From contig CM040117.1 in the NCBI GenBank assembly GCA_022559845.1, positions 78,901,731 to 78,965,730 of the forward strand: a stretch of 64,000 nucleotides of DNA. The letters run 5' to 3'. Made by a program: the position numbers and the translations under genes. The notes beneath the pieces are model-generated. The model worked only from the letters and a program-made list of their open reading frames with translations. It did not search any database and was not told the origin of the DNA. Shown here one piece after another: positions 1 through 11,606 of this stretch (position 1 is the stretch's first letter; each line of letters begins with the position of its first letter). Source of the stretch: Amorphophallus konjac. Lineage: Eukaryota > Streptophyta > Magnoliopsida > Alismatales > Araceae.

Positions 1-823
1 GTCCAGGGATTCTTCATCCAACTCCAAGCGTTTCAAGATCTATCTAAAGCCATTCAAGTGGAAATCAAGTGGAGATTCAAGCTTCATCCAAAATCTGCAT
101 CACCTACTCAGGGGGAGCTTAAATCAGAATCTTTCTTTTGTGTTTCTCCTTCCAAATTCTTCAAGCTTCAAGTGTGTGCTATTTATAATCTCTAAACATT
201 CTTGTGTGCGTGGATCTACCCAGATCAGTGTGTGTGTGTGGTTTCTTTTAGATTCGTCTGTGTTTCGGTGCGTTTGCACCTTCGTGGGAGTTCTGAACCC
301 CTTACTAGTGTGTGCGTGTTTTGATCTTGTAATTGTTTACAAGATTTACAAGATAGTGTGTGAATCGTCACAGATCGTGAGGGGTGGATGTAGGTTGCCG
401 TCGTTGCATCTGAACCACCTAAAAATCTATATCTCTTGTATGGTTTGATCCTTCTCTTCTACCCCCATCCTGTGCAAACATACACGCATATTACTTCTCT
501 TGATTTCTTCGTTCAGATATAGCATAATTTATCACTTTCACATTAGATCTTTGGTATATTAAAAGGTGGGTTCGGATTGACAAGGCTAACTTTGTCAGGA
601 AGATAACACCTTTCGTGAGCAATATCTTCAGATTTACATCTCCGCCATAGTACCAAGGATCTGCTCTGTGTGATAGGTTTTGATAGATCTAATTGATAAT
701 TCAACAGATCTAAGTTTCTTAAGGGTTGTTTCATCATATCTGTTTAAATCGGCAAAAGTTTCATAAAATTTGTAATCACCCAATTCACCCCCCCTCTTGG
801 GTGTCATTGATCGTGAGACTTCA
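1..823 (+). mobile_element. 3' part of a Sirevirus-like LTR (solo LTR or 3' LTR)
   Basis: The last 45 bases (C-rich tract, then a segment reading GGGTGTCATTGATC and GACTTCA) are the reverse complement of the first bases of LTR E at 58720, so this is an LTR of the same or a close family in the opposite orientation. It also carries the leader module shared by the other Sirevirus LTRs here: GGGGTGGATGTAGG followed by GAACCACCTAAAAAT near 380-425. No primer-binding site follows position 823, so this is the right end of an element lying to the left, or a solo LTR. The left end is outside the window. Confidence 0.75.
213..372 (+). other. Short hairpin series in LTR leader
   Basis: Four perfect inverted repeats in a row: GATCT/AGATC (213-226), GGTGC/GCACC with loop GTTT (267-280), a 9-bp stem ATCTTGTAA/TTACAAGAT (324-345) and TGTGA/TCACA (359-372). 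They are separated by GT-rich spacers, matching the layout of the larger hairpin arrays in LTRs E, G and H. Confidence 0.6.
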
Positions 824-829
824 TCAGGC

Positions 830-1993
830 ACGTGAGTACTCATATCCTCAGGTTTCCCGTGAGAGCGCGGAGGTTTGAGGCCTACTGTTTCACTGCCTGG
901 AGGGCTTGTCGTGATTGGACTGGGTGTGAGCGCCTTGTGTGTACAATGCTCCTATAGAGGCGAGAAGGTCTAAGCATATGTACCTTGGTTGGGACAAGTG
1001 TACATTGCTGTTGGGTGCAATGGCGCGTACCCCGTATCAGGTATCTGGACACGGTCGTGCTTTTGGGTGCAGAGGTATGGATCCTAGCCAGTCTGAGGGT
1101 GTGGTGTGTGTGAGTGTCTCTTCTGCTCCTCCGGAGACCTGGGTGTGAGTAGTGTGCGTGCATATGAGGCCTTGGTGCAGTATATAATTAAAGACGTCAG
1201 TGGATGCATCTGGCCATGTTGTGTATTCTCAAGTGGCGGACCCTATGCCGGTGAAGGTTGAGGTACCGACAACGTTGTCGTAGCCCTTTCGGCAGATGGG
1301 CTGGTGTCTCTCTGTGTGTAGGGCATGGTTCTTTCGCAGGATCTAGCTTGAGATCGAGGGTTACTGGTGTTAAGAGGTTCTCCCGAGGGTGGAGGTTCTG
1401 TGTGTGGCCGCGTGGCCCTTTCAGTGGTTCCATCGGCGAGGATGGATTGTCCGACCGTGAGAGTCGGGGTAGCGTAGAGGTCTTGTGTGTCTCCTCCGTT
1501 TACCGCCTTCTGGTTCTGGTCATAGTTGTTATGTGTTATTGTTGTTATTTTTATTATTGCCACTGTTGTTGTTACTGTTTATCGTTTTAGTTGTGGTGGG
1601 GATCCGTAGGACCCTTATTGAGCCAATGAGATGAGGCTCACTCCCTATTTTTTAGGTGCGGCGTTTCTCCTCGGGGTGGCGCATCCCAGTCGGAGGTTCG
1701 TTAGTTGCCATTTGGCCAGGTTGCCGGGGTATGCCCCGAGACAGTGTACGTTTCTTTTCATTGACTATACTTGTGGACTGGACTTTGTAGTTGTTATATT
1801 GTTATAAAATGTAATTTTGTTTCTGTCAGAATATTAGATTAATTTTGTTAATTTATTTCCTGCTATTGTTTAGAATTTCAATGCATGACCACAACACCCC
1901 AAATAACCCTTCTGAGCCCTTCGGCTTGTGGGTGGCGGGCCAGGATTCAAATGGTATTGGATACGTCCGAGTATCCAGATCTTGGGTTGTTAA
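830..1993 (+). mobile_element. Partial LTR of the C/D Gypsy-type family, 3' part
   Basis: Read on the minus strand, 1993 down to about 1160 matches the start of the D and C LTRs: the opening AACGACCCAAGAT-like block, the CCCGCCACCCA block, and the block around GGTGAGCCTCATCTCATTGGCTCA. The element is therefore on the plus strand and ends near 1993, where it abuts an LTR piece of element F. The upstream half (830-1160) could not be matched with confidence. It has no coding potential. Confidence 0.65.
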
Positions 1994-2789
1994 AATAGTC
2001 TATCAGGCCACCGCGTTTAGAGACGCGGTGCTTGTAAGGGCCACAACTATGAACAGAGGGTCGTTCCGATGAGAAAACCCTAAAACGGCGATATCCAATC
2101 CATAATCCATGAAATACATGCAATATAGTTGATAGAAATTGGGGAAAATGATGTAGAATTAAACTAGACATGCATATGAACATGTTTGATGCATTAATTT
2201 GAAGTTTAGCCCGAGAGATCACCTACCTTTGAGCCGGATTATGAAGAAGAGGAATAAGAACGAAAAATGCCCATGAACACTTAAAGATCTTCCGATTCCT
2301 CCTCCTAGATAGATCCTCCTACACCTAGAAGTCTTCTCCCACGAACTAGGGTCGACTAGGGAGGCTATGGGAAGGATTCCATGTATCTAAGGGTCCTAAT
2401 TAGGTCATGGGAGCCTAGATAGGGAAGAGCTCCATAAATTTTGATTTTTATCTATAATCTAGGGCCTCCCCCACCCTATTTAGTTCGAATTAGGGTTAGG
2501 GTTTAGGTTAGAATCGACCTCTTCTTAGTGGATTAAGGTTTGGTTGAGGTTATTAGCCTATTAGGGTTAGATTAAAATCAATTTAGCCCAATTAAAATAG
2601 GGGTTTTAAAAATTCTGAATTTTAGGGATTTATTAAGCCTTTTAGCCCATAAGCCCATTAGGCCTTATTTATACATAATAAAACTATTTACAATTTCCTT
2701 CCATTATAATTTCTAATTATAATAATTCAAGTTCTTTTTTTTAAATTTTATACTTATTTAATTAATCCTAAAAAAATCGGGTTGCTACA
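1994..2789 (-). repeat. Element F, left (3') LTR, truncated
   Basis: This stretch repeats at 8307-9111 with modest divergence; both copies end in GGTTGCTACA. The outer part of the left copy is missing: the C/D-type LTR fragment joins it at 1994, so any target duplication is lost. Confidence 0.75.
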
Positions 2790-2822
2790 TCCTGCCCTAC
2801 TTAAAATAATTTGGTCCTCAAA
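2790..2822 (-). other. Element F polypurine tract region
   Basis: On the minus strand this reads TTTGAGGACCAAATT, then a purine-rich AAGTAGGGCAGGA, immediately before the LTR. The GAGGAC..AAATT block beside the polypurine tract is typical of Tekay/Del-type plant Gypsy elements. Confidence 0.65.
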
Positions 2823-3049
2823 TTCACATGATATTCTTTTCCAAAACAATAGTGGGGTGCCTAACCCATTTCCAATCATCAAATCGATCATACAATCATG
2901 CTAGCGCTAATCTAAGATCTATAGGAAGGAAAAGAACCAGCTTAAGGTTAAGTGGTACCTTTAGCTACTCCTTCCTCTGCAGGTTCGACCGCTCTCAAAG
3001 CTTGCAACTTCCCTTGATATCGTGCTCCATCATGATCCTTAGTTTGATA

Positions 3050-3880
3050 TTACAGAAGAGGACAACTCGATATCTTATGATCCTCGCTTCCACATCGAAG
3101 ACACACTCCCAACTTCCTCCAGCATACCTCAGATCGATGTCCAACAATGTGACAATGATAACATTTCCCTTCTTCCTTCATCTTCTTCTTATTAGAAGGT
3201 CCATCACCGCCATTGGGTCTTTTCTTGCCATTCCCAGAATTTGCTTCCAACTTCTTCTTCTTTTCTAATCTCGCCTTTACTTTCTCAACCGTCTCCATGG
3301 CATCCTCTAATAGTTGCACTTTCTTGACCATCTCAGCATATGTTTGAATGTCCAATGGTGCCAAATGGATTATAAACTGAAGCCTCAATCCATTCATAAA
3401 TATTTTTGCCTTCATCTTTTTGGTCATGATCAAATGAATCGCATATCAAGACAATATAGTCAATTGAGCCTCATACTCTGCCACTGCGATACTCCTTTGT
3501 TTTAAAGAGGTAAATTTTCCGGCCTTCCTTTCTCGGATCCTCCCCAAAAAGTATCTATCATTAAAGAACTCTAAGAATTCCGCCCAAGAAATATGATCAC
3601 CTGGCAAGGTTGCTTCTACGGACTCCCACCAAACGCTCGCATCCTTCTCTAGTTGAAATGTGGTTAAGAGGACCTTATCCTGGTCCGAACATCGCATAAC
3701 CCGAAAGATCCTTTCTAGTTCCTTCACCCAATGCTCCGCCTTGTCAGGATCGATAGATCCGCTAAACCTTAGAGGATTCAATTTATGGAAAGTCTTATGC
3801 AATTCCCAAATGCCTTGATTCATACCACCTTGAGCCATTTGTTGAAGAGCTTGAGTCAAGCCTAGATCTGTCCTTTGCAT
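3050..3880 (-). pseudogene. Gypsy gag of element F, one in-frame stop, pol missing
   Basis: Capsid polyprotein of a Ty3/Gypsy element, normally forming the cytoplasmic particle that packages element RNA. The first 144 codons (from 3880) hold the Retrotrans_gag core, with motifs such as FSGSIDPDKAEHW, WWESVEATL and VAEYEAQL. A TGA at 3448-3446 stops the frame; reading resumes in the same frame, so one C-to-T change of an Arg CGA codon explains it. The second part ends with two cysteine-rich knuckles, CYHCHIVGHRSEVC and CLRCGSEDHKISSC. Protease, reverse transcriptase and integrase are absent: only about 260 bases separate the gag end from the polypurine tract. Element F thus resembles gag-only terminal-repeat retrotransposons. 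The start at 3880 is the first Met ahead of the conserved region and is not certain. Confidence 0.85.
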
Positions 3881-4105
3881 TTCTCACCAATGAGCTCGCT
3901 CAGCTGCTATCACGCTAGCTATCTAGTTCCTACAAACAATTTCCAAAGGTTAATTATTTATTCCATTTCAAATTCTTCAACAAGTTTTTTTAACAATTAG
4001 CCCATGGCTCTACCCAAATCTCACTAGGTACAATAAGGGATGACAAGGGTACAAGACTCAAGACAGCCTACACTTAGGCTCAAGACCTAGGGTTAAACAA
4101 CCTAG

Positions 4106-4117
4106 GCTCTGATACCA
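4106..4117 (-). other. Element F primer-binding site
   Basis: Reverse complement is TGGTATCAGAGC, complementary to the 3' end of initiator-Met tRNA. It lies 4 bases inside the right LTR, which starts at 4122 with TGTCATGGCCCG. It fixes the element on the minus strand. Confidence 0.85.
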
Positions 4118-4644
4118 CTTCTGTCATGGCCCGAACCGATAGTAGCGGAAACTTGCTTGGAACGTGGCAGCGCACAGTCATGAATAATCAGAGTAAACCA
4201 CAAGAGACACAATAAGGCCAGAAAATGACAAAAACTATAATTTTATTAATATCAAAATGTCATTGTTACACTTTCTGACTCACTTACATGAAAAGAATGA
4301 AAAGACTCAAGATTACATGACTAGACTCGAGAAAAAGAAAAGACACAGATGCCGATTCTCTAGAGCACTCATCACTCTTGTCTGTTGGCCCAGTTGGCTA
4401 GCGGACAATAAGGGGGGGTTGAATTGTCCCCCAGGCGATATGAAAAATTTAAAACTTACTTCGCAGAATTAGCAGGTTTAATGAGATTGAAGAAAATAAA
4501 CTAAACAGCGTAAACTTAAGTTCTCTTAATCTCGCAGAGCTCACTCGATCATGTAAATGGATTATGCAACGAAACACACAATCGCACAATGCAAGAGAGA
4601 TTTTTAAGGTGGTTTGGGACCACGACGGGCTCCCTACATCCACC

Positions 4645-4912
4645 CCTCACCAAATTGGTGAGGCTTCACTCGTTGGAAAACCAGCACGGGGATAACTCTC
4701 CAACACGGAGCCAAGCTCCAACACATAAGCAGGACGACGCCTGCACACACACGGGGAACAACCTCCCCATGAGGAGAACTCTCCTTACGCTGTTAACACG
4801 GTAACAATGGGGATGAACCCCACACACTCTGGATCTTAAATCCAACAGCACACACACACACGCTGCAATAGTCGCAGCACCAACCACACACATGATCGCA
4901 CATAGGCGATCA
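4645..4912 (-). other. Array of 10 consecutive short hairpins in LTR G leader
   Basis: Perfect inverted repeats follow one another: 4645-4663 (arms CCTCACCA/TGGTGAGG), 4707-4719 (GGAGC/GCTCC), 4729-4744 (GCAGG/CCTGC), 4753-4768 (GGGG/CCCC), 4773-4784 (GGAGA/TCTCC), 4792-4805 (GTTA/TAAC), 4808-4822 (TGGGG/CCCCA), 4831-4843 (GGAT/ATCC), 4862-4878 (GCTGC/GCAGC) and 4893-4912 (TGATCGC/GCGATCA). They are separated by CA-rich spacers and lie between the TATA box and the U5 end, so they should be in the transcript. Confidence 0.8.
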
Positions 4913-5290
4913 AACCACACAAAATACTTCTAAGTTCAGAAAATTAAGACAAATGTTCAAAACATGCTCAGATCGAAATATAACTCATGAAGAACATCAC
5001 AAATAAACAGATAAAGGATGTAGAGGTTATCCCCTTTGATTTCCAAGGCCGATAGATGACGTTGCTTGAAACTCAGGTCGGAGGGAAGATGAATGATCGT
5101 GATTTCAACATCCTCTTGATCCTCTCTTCATTCCGCTTCACTTTTATTTCTTCCTCAAACTCCAGAAATCCCTTGGAGGAGATGGAATCTCCTTCTCTTC
5201 TTCCCCTTTTCTTCTTCTCCCCTTTCTTCACCTGCAAGATAAGAAATATTAGCTCAATAGGGGTTATCTCTCACAAATTCAGAGCTCATG

Positions 5291-5300
5291 TATATATATA
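5291..5300 (-). promoter_or_regulatory. TATA box of LTR G
   Basis: Alternating TATATATATA upstream, in element sense, of the hairpin array and downstream of the GTCGACC array, as in the related LTRs. Confidence 0.5.
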
Positions 5301-5454
5301 TCCAAGAGAGTACATAAGACCCATATAGCCCTTGCAAAACCCCTCACATATGTGTATTAGAACCCTAAGGGCAAAGGGATCAAAAAGGAGTTCATTTGGA
5401 TAGGGTTTAATGGGTTTCGAATAAGATTCGCAGAGCCCGATCCGGAGTGCCCGA

Positions 5455-5590
5455 AGGAATCGGTCGACCGATCTAAACAGATTCGGTCAGTGCAACAGCA
5501 GGTCGACCTGGCCTTCATAGGGAGTCGACCTGTCTTAGACAGGTTTCTTTCTGGCTGTATTGGTCGACCAAAAATCCTTGTTGGTCAATC
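5455..5590 (-). repeat. GTCGACC motif array in U3 of LTR G
   Basis: Five spaced copies of GGTCGACC or GTCGACC-like words (GGTCGACCGATC, GGTCGACCTGG, AGTCGACCTG, GGTCGACCAAA, GGTCAATCG) in about 130 bases, upstream of the TATA box in element sense. Confidence 0.7.
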
Positions 5591-5600
5591 GAAATTGCTG

Positions 5601-7260
5601 CAAAATAGAAAATCAAGGTGAAATCAATAAGTTTTCATGTACAATGATGCCACCTTACCTTTGATCAATCTCTTGGTGTCTTGGGGAGCCTATTAAGCAT
5701 TATCAAACCCATTTCCACACCAAGAAACACTTTCACACATCATATCAAGAGATTAACATGGATCAATACATGAGACCCAATCCAAAACTTCAAAAACCAA
5801 TGAATGAATTGTATGAAACATTGAAGGGTTGACACAATGCATGGATGCGTCGACTCTATATAGTATAGACATCAGAAACATAAATATCAAACTTCTTGAA
5901 CATGATTCCTCTCTTCAAGATAAACACATCTTTTAACCTCCACAACCATCAAGATGCATATTACACAATTTCACACAACTGAAAATTGGAATGAAAATAC
6001 CATGCATCCAAGCAAATATATGAGTGCTATCAAACCAATTTTCACCAAGATTAACATAAACTTCCAAATGCATTCTAAGCCACAATGACCCATGAAGAAT
6101 ATGCATTAAACACATTCAAGGCTGTAAAGAACCCAGGAAGAATTCATGAACCACATGTAGGGTCGACGCACTAGCTTACCCAGAAATCACCAATGAAAGA
6201 TTTAAGAAATTTTGAGGGGGGGGGGGGTGAATAGATCCCTCTATAAAAATTTATGTCCAATTTAAAACAAACTTCACATAACGGAAACTATGCACACACT
6301 TAACATTTGATGACGTACATTCAAATTAACATGGAACCGTTCATGGTGTGTGTTAAGATGTTCAATGGAGCAAGAAATTGGTGGACTGAACTTTGCCCTT
6401 CCCCGTCTGATTGAACATCTTCATTATTACTTGAAAAATGTTAAGAAGAAACCGAGTGATCAAAAACACTCGATAGGAATTACATCTCTATCATCAGGCA
6501 AAATATAAGTAATTAACATTTTCAATAATGTAGAGAACATGCTATATGATATAGTACAAAAACCAAGCTCAAAATAGAGGGCATGTAGCAAGCTTAACAA
6601 TGTATAATTCAAGAGATATCATGAGGATCAGTAAAGAATGCATAGTAAGTCAACATCAAGATTATCACGAAGGTAAATTGAACGAATATCTGTAAGTAAC
6701 CAACTAGAGTTGATTATCCATCAATCAAGTATAGCAAGGATGCCCCTCGGGCCAACATGTTAAGAGCAAGTCAAGTCAAATATGCAACAAGTATATCACG
6801 AGATGTCACGAACTTGTCTAGGTCATATTAGGTGCAATGCCACACCGCAAGTCACTCCCATGGGCACAAGTATTTTTTTGGACTTCCGTCCGCCCAGCAT
6901 TGAATATTATTTGGACCCAAATCCCTACGTAATCACTAGAGAATTCCATCAATAATGTAATCAAATTGGAATCAAGAAGTTAAATTCATGAAATGTGATT
7001 GTACAAAAGATTGGATATGAAAATAGAATGGAGTCTCATGATTAGCACATCAAGCCAATTCATGAATATAACAAGAGGATGCCAAATGCCAAGTAACATG
7101 AGGGCAATAATCACGCTGATAACCAAGCTGGAAAGTAGTAAAATCACTAGACTCAGTCCTGAAAATCTTCATAAAACATAGGCAAATTGAACATAGATAC
7201 TGGGTTAAAGAATGTGGTCAGACCCAAAATCATGACTAGAACACATCCATAGAGGCAACT
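5601..7260. other. Unresolved LTR-derived DNA between G and the rest of F
   Basis: No coding region. A 12-base G-run followed by TGAATAGATCC at 6216-6240 looks like the U5 end of another Sirevirus LTR on the minus strand, possibly starting near 6194 (TGAAAGATTTAAG), but its hairpins, TATA box and other end were not found. The section around 6840-6930 (GCAAGTCACTCCCATGGG, CTTCCGTCCG) may already belong to the F LTR. Confidence 0.35.
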
Positions 7261-9111
7261 GTGATCAAGGTCAACGGGACAGGTCAGACTAGAACGCGGT
7301 TGGGGTAACCACCGCCTTCAGATATGAATGCGGTCGGTTCGAGGGCTGTGATCAACCAAGGGTTGGAGAGAACGCAGTCTCTAATCTGGCACATTCTCAA
7401 ATAGAACCTGAACACAGTTTGGAAGCAGACCGCATTCAGTATAGAGTTAACAGAATGCAGACAGAACGTTGTTCTATCATTTCAAAGGCCGGTTGAACCC
7501 TATTCTACATAGTAGGATGAGGATTCCAGTGGTTTACAGGGTTTTTGTGATACAACCAGCTCGGCGTCCTTATGAGAATTCAAGGCTCGCGGAAACTTAC
7601 GGAGGTCTCGATGAAGAAAGTTCTAGTCCGGCAGAAGGAATATCCGGTGGAGGGTCCTAACTTCACCAACAATTATATTCCTATCTCACTACCAGAAACC
7701 CATATCAAGCGGTAGGCTATTATCACCAGAGTGATAAAACCTTTAATTAATAAATCCATGGTACCTCATATAACAAAATCTTGAACCTTAATCGATATAA
7801 CAATCATGTCATAAAGTTAAAACATACTTTGATGAACCAATTTTAGGTTAACAAAAAGATATACTCATTTAATCATGCTTTAGAACAATAGAGGTGAGAT
7901 AAGAATAGGGAATCAAAAGGAAAGATTAACATGAATCATGAACTTAAGGAATTAGGGTTTATATATTTCCTAGTTACTTAAGTTGGTTCGGATGACTTAC
8001 AGACATGAAAAACATGCATCTAGATTCAAACCCACTAACATAACATGCTAGAAGGGCCCTAGGGTTTCTAGAAACCCGTGCCATAACGTGGCCAGTATGG
8101 GCGCCGCGATTAGCACGGGGTTAACAGGAAGGCCGCGTTCAAACGAAAATAATTATTTTATATGAATTTTCACCGAGAGAAAACCATAGTTTAAATAAAA
8201 TACTAATCACAATCGTGGTCTACTTGAGAACTGTGTTCATATAAAAACAATAATTTCTTTATTTGAAAATTTATAAATAGAAGATCACGTTTAAAATAAA
8301 GTTTGGGATAGTGGTCTATCGGGCCACCGCGTTCAGAGATGGTGCCTGTAAGGGCCGCGACTATGAACAGAGGGCCATTCCCACGAGAAAACCCTAGTGA
8401 TATCCAGTCCATAATCCATGAAATACATGAAATATAGTTGATAGAAATTGAGGAAAATGATGTAGAATTAAACTAGACATGCATATGAATATGTTTGATG
8501 CATTAATTTGAAGTTTAGCTCGAGAGATCACCTACCTTTGAGCCGAATTAGGAAGAAGAAAAAGAAGAACGGAAAATGCATATGAACGCCTAAAGATCTT
8601 CCGATTCTTCCTCCTAGATTGATCCTCCCACACCTAGAAGCCTTCTCTCACAAAGTAGGGTCGACTAGGGAGGCTATAGGGGTCCTATTTTTAGGGTTTC
8701 TGGCATTTAAGAGTCCTAATTAGGTAAGGGAAGCCTAGATAGGGAAGAACTCTGAAAATTTCAATTTTTATCTATATCTAGGGCCTCCCCCACCCTATTT
8801 AGTTCGAATCAAGGTTAGGGTTTAGGTTAGAATCGACCTCCCCTTAGTGGATTAGGGTTTGGTTATGATTATTAGCATATTAGGGTTAGATTAAAATAAA
8901 TTTAGCCCAATTTAAACAAGGGTTTTAGAAATTTTGAATTTTGGGGATTTATTAAGCCTTTTAGCCCATAAGCCCATTAAGCTTTAATTATACATAATAA
9001 AACCAATTACAATTTCCTTCCATTACAATTTCTAATTATAACTATTTAAGTTCTTTTTTTTTTCAAATTTTATACTCATTTAATTAATCCTAAAAAAATC
9101 AGGTTGCTACA

Positions 9112-10820
9112 GAGAGGATCTCCCAACGTGCCAGTCGGGGGAGGCTTCTAGGAGGGTCTTCCTGGGATATCCGTCCCCCTGGCGTGTGACCCCGTCATCT
9201 GCCATGGTTCTTGGCACGCAAGGCAACCCTTGTCGGGATGCCAAACAACGTCACCATTATCATGGCGTGGCCATTTTTCTCCAGGAGAAGCAGGCGAGAA
9301 TGGCAACTTGGGTTTCTTACTGCTAACCTTGGTGGTGACATTCGCTTTCGGTCTGTGTGACTCCTTGAGGTGGCCACTTCTCCTTGAGGCTTTATAAATT
9401 AAGGCAGAAGGGCTTCTAGAGAGGCTTCACCCGTCTCCTTCATCTCTGGCATAGGTGTCCGCCACTTCCTCTGTGTCTGTTTCATGCCTTGGTGAGAACA
9501 CTTCTTCCTCTTCTTCTCTCTGCACATCATGGCGCCCCATAGGAGACTCATTCTTTCTGGTTCTGAACCTTCCATGTGTAAGGTTTTGACTAGAAGCGCA
9601 ATGGAAATCATCAAATTTTAGATTGTACATCATTGCTAGGTTTTCAAAATCAAACAAGATCCGTAAATCTCACGGTGAGAAGAACGATTCTTTATCTTTG
9701 TGGGGTCAAGAATCTCTCAAAAGCTCGAAGACGAACGAGAGGAGGATCTTGGAGTCGCAAACCATCCAAGCGTCTGACCTCTAGACGTATACACATGAGC
9801 AGTGGAAGCAGATGAGATCTCCTCCATGATCTCCATAACACCACCATCCATCGGGGAGGAGGGAGAGAGAGGGAGGGGGCGCCCCCAGGAGAGAGAGAGA
9901 GAGAGGAGAGGGGGCCGCTAGGGTTTCTCTGGAGCTTGGGCCAGGGTTTATCCCTTCAGTGTATATTTATAGACTTCTTGCGTTTTTCATGCAAACTTAG
10001 TAATTGTCTATAAATTCCACCCATCCCGGTCTATCCAATACTCTATTGTGTGTGATCCTCTAGGCCCAATAGTTTTTTTGGTTTTCAAGCCCATTAAGCT
10101 ACGAACCCTTCTTACCTTAATAAATCATTGTCCATTAACTCTTAATGGATTCAACGGGCTATCCGATCACGAAAGACACCAAGCAACACCTCGTGATCCC
10201 AAATGACATTGGGGATAAGCAACCCACACTGGAACCTTTCTGTCTATAGATTTCACATAGCTATATATCTTCATTCATCCAATGCCCCCACCAGGACTAG
10301 GGTATGGTCCATCTGTCAAACCCTATTGTGCCCCAGATCAACTGAACTCTATACTCCAAACTGGTTCACTAGAAAAACTCCTTTTGCATAATGAACTCCC
10401 ATACCCTGGCCAGGGGTTTTTTCGAGTACAGATCTGTAAGGCATTTTCTCTCATATATCATACTAAGTGTGGATGATTCCATGTTGTCAAACTAATTGCC
10501 TTCACAAGAGTTCCACTGAGTCCGAATAACTACTTATATATAACTACTTAATAGGAGTCCATAAGTCAGTAATCAAACACTCAACATTTCTCATGCAAGA
10601 CATCTTTAGTGACTCAAGTGTAAGATCTAACTATGCTACTAAGACGATAGAATACCCTGATTGACAATTAGTATGATTACCATTCAAGGATTCTAGATCG
10701 GGTCAGTTCAGTGTAGTCATTCCACTAATGAGCACCCACACACGTACTTCAGTGTCTCCACACTAATGATTATGAGAACAATCACACCCATCATATGAGT
10801 AAGTATCATGTGTGTCAGTC
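9112..10820 (-). other. Unclassified LTR-like non-coding segment
   Basis: No supported gene. Near 9960-9975 the minus strand reads TATAAATATACAC, followed in that direction by a CT-rich stretch (the GA-rich run at 9850-9925), the usual look of a plant LTR promoter and leader. It lies between the F LTR end and the D LTR start. Neither LTR edge was identified, so it is probably an LTR fragment of a further family. Confidence 0.4.
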
Positions 10821-11606
10821 TATAACGACCCAAGATTCGGATACCGGGAATTACCCGATATCATTCAAATCCTGACCCGCCACCCATGAGCCAGAAGTTT
10901 CGGAAGAGTTATTTAGGTGTGTGAAGGTGCATTGAAATTTAAAATAATACAGGAAACAACTATATAATTAACTATTTAAATAACATGAAATAAATTACAT
11001 TTTTAATTAAATAACTAACTATAGAGTCTAATCCAACAAAGTACAGTATACATGGAAAGAAACGTACTCAAGTGTCGGGTACACCCTTGGCTCTGGCAAG
11101 CTAGCAACTATGAACCTTAGTGCTGCACCTCCGAACCTTGAGGAGGAATCACAACACCTGAAAAGGAAGGGGTGAGCCTCATCTCATTGACTCAGTAGGG
11201 GCCCCGTGGATCCCCACCACTAAACAACGGCGGTAAATAGTAGCAATAACAATGATAACAATAACAAAAATAACAGTAGCGAGTATAACAACAACGGAAA
11301 CAAAAGGAGGCGGCAGAAACATAGCTCTCTAAGCTACTCCTAACGGCATGGAAAGGAAACCCCGATCTCGCAGTCGGGACCGCCGAACCACCGGTAAAAC
11401 TACGACTACGCTACTGAAGGGAAAACCATGACATCCCTATCATGAAGGCCCATCCTCACAGATAAAAGCCCAACTAAGATCACATGGTCTGAGGGTACAA
11501 TCACGACCTCGCTGTCGTGAACTATACATTATCTACGGGTGAAGCCTCGGCAACCCTACCGGGAACTCTAGACCTCTACATCAGAAAACATACACATAAA
11601 CCACCC

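Larger units (their letters stand above)
4383..5600 (-). mobile_element. Sirevirus-like LTR G, nested in F (right end unresolved)
   Basis: Begins TGTTGGCCCAG, with the G-run followed by TTGAATTG that marks the U5 end of Sirevirus LTRs on this strand. Next come TTTTTAAGGTGGTT, CATCCACCCCTCACC, a hairpin array (4645-4912), a minus-strand TATA box (5291-5300) and a GTCGACC motif array (5455-5590). The order is the same as in LTRs A, B and E. No polypurine tract or LTR edge could be found to its right, so the end given is a minimum. No coding region belongs to it. Confidence 0.65.
4122..9111 (-). mobile_element. Element F, right (5') LTR, interrupted by nested LTRs
   Basis: Starts TGTCATGG beside the PBS and ends GGTTGCTACA at 9111. 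The terminal 800 bases match the left LTR. At 4383 a Sirevirus-like LTR (G) interrupts it. Where F resumes is not clear, somewhere between about 5600 and 7260. The section 7260-8370 contains repeated GAACGCGGT / ATGCGGTCGG / GGCCACCGCG words, this family's version of the motif arrays found in the other LTRs. Confidence 0.6.

Noticed and set aside
2828..3268. 146-residue open frame (plus)
   Set aside because: It is the antisense of the F gag and has no family resemblance of its own.
6194..6240. A further complete Sirevirus LTR starting near 6194
   Set aside because: Only the G-run edge is convincing. The leader block, hairpins, TATA box and opposite edge were not found, so it is mentioned only as a possible fragment.
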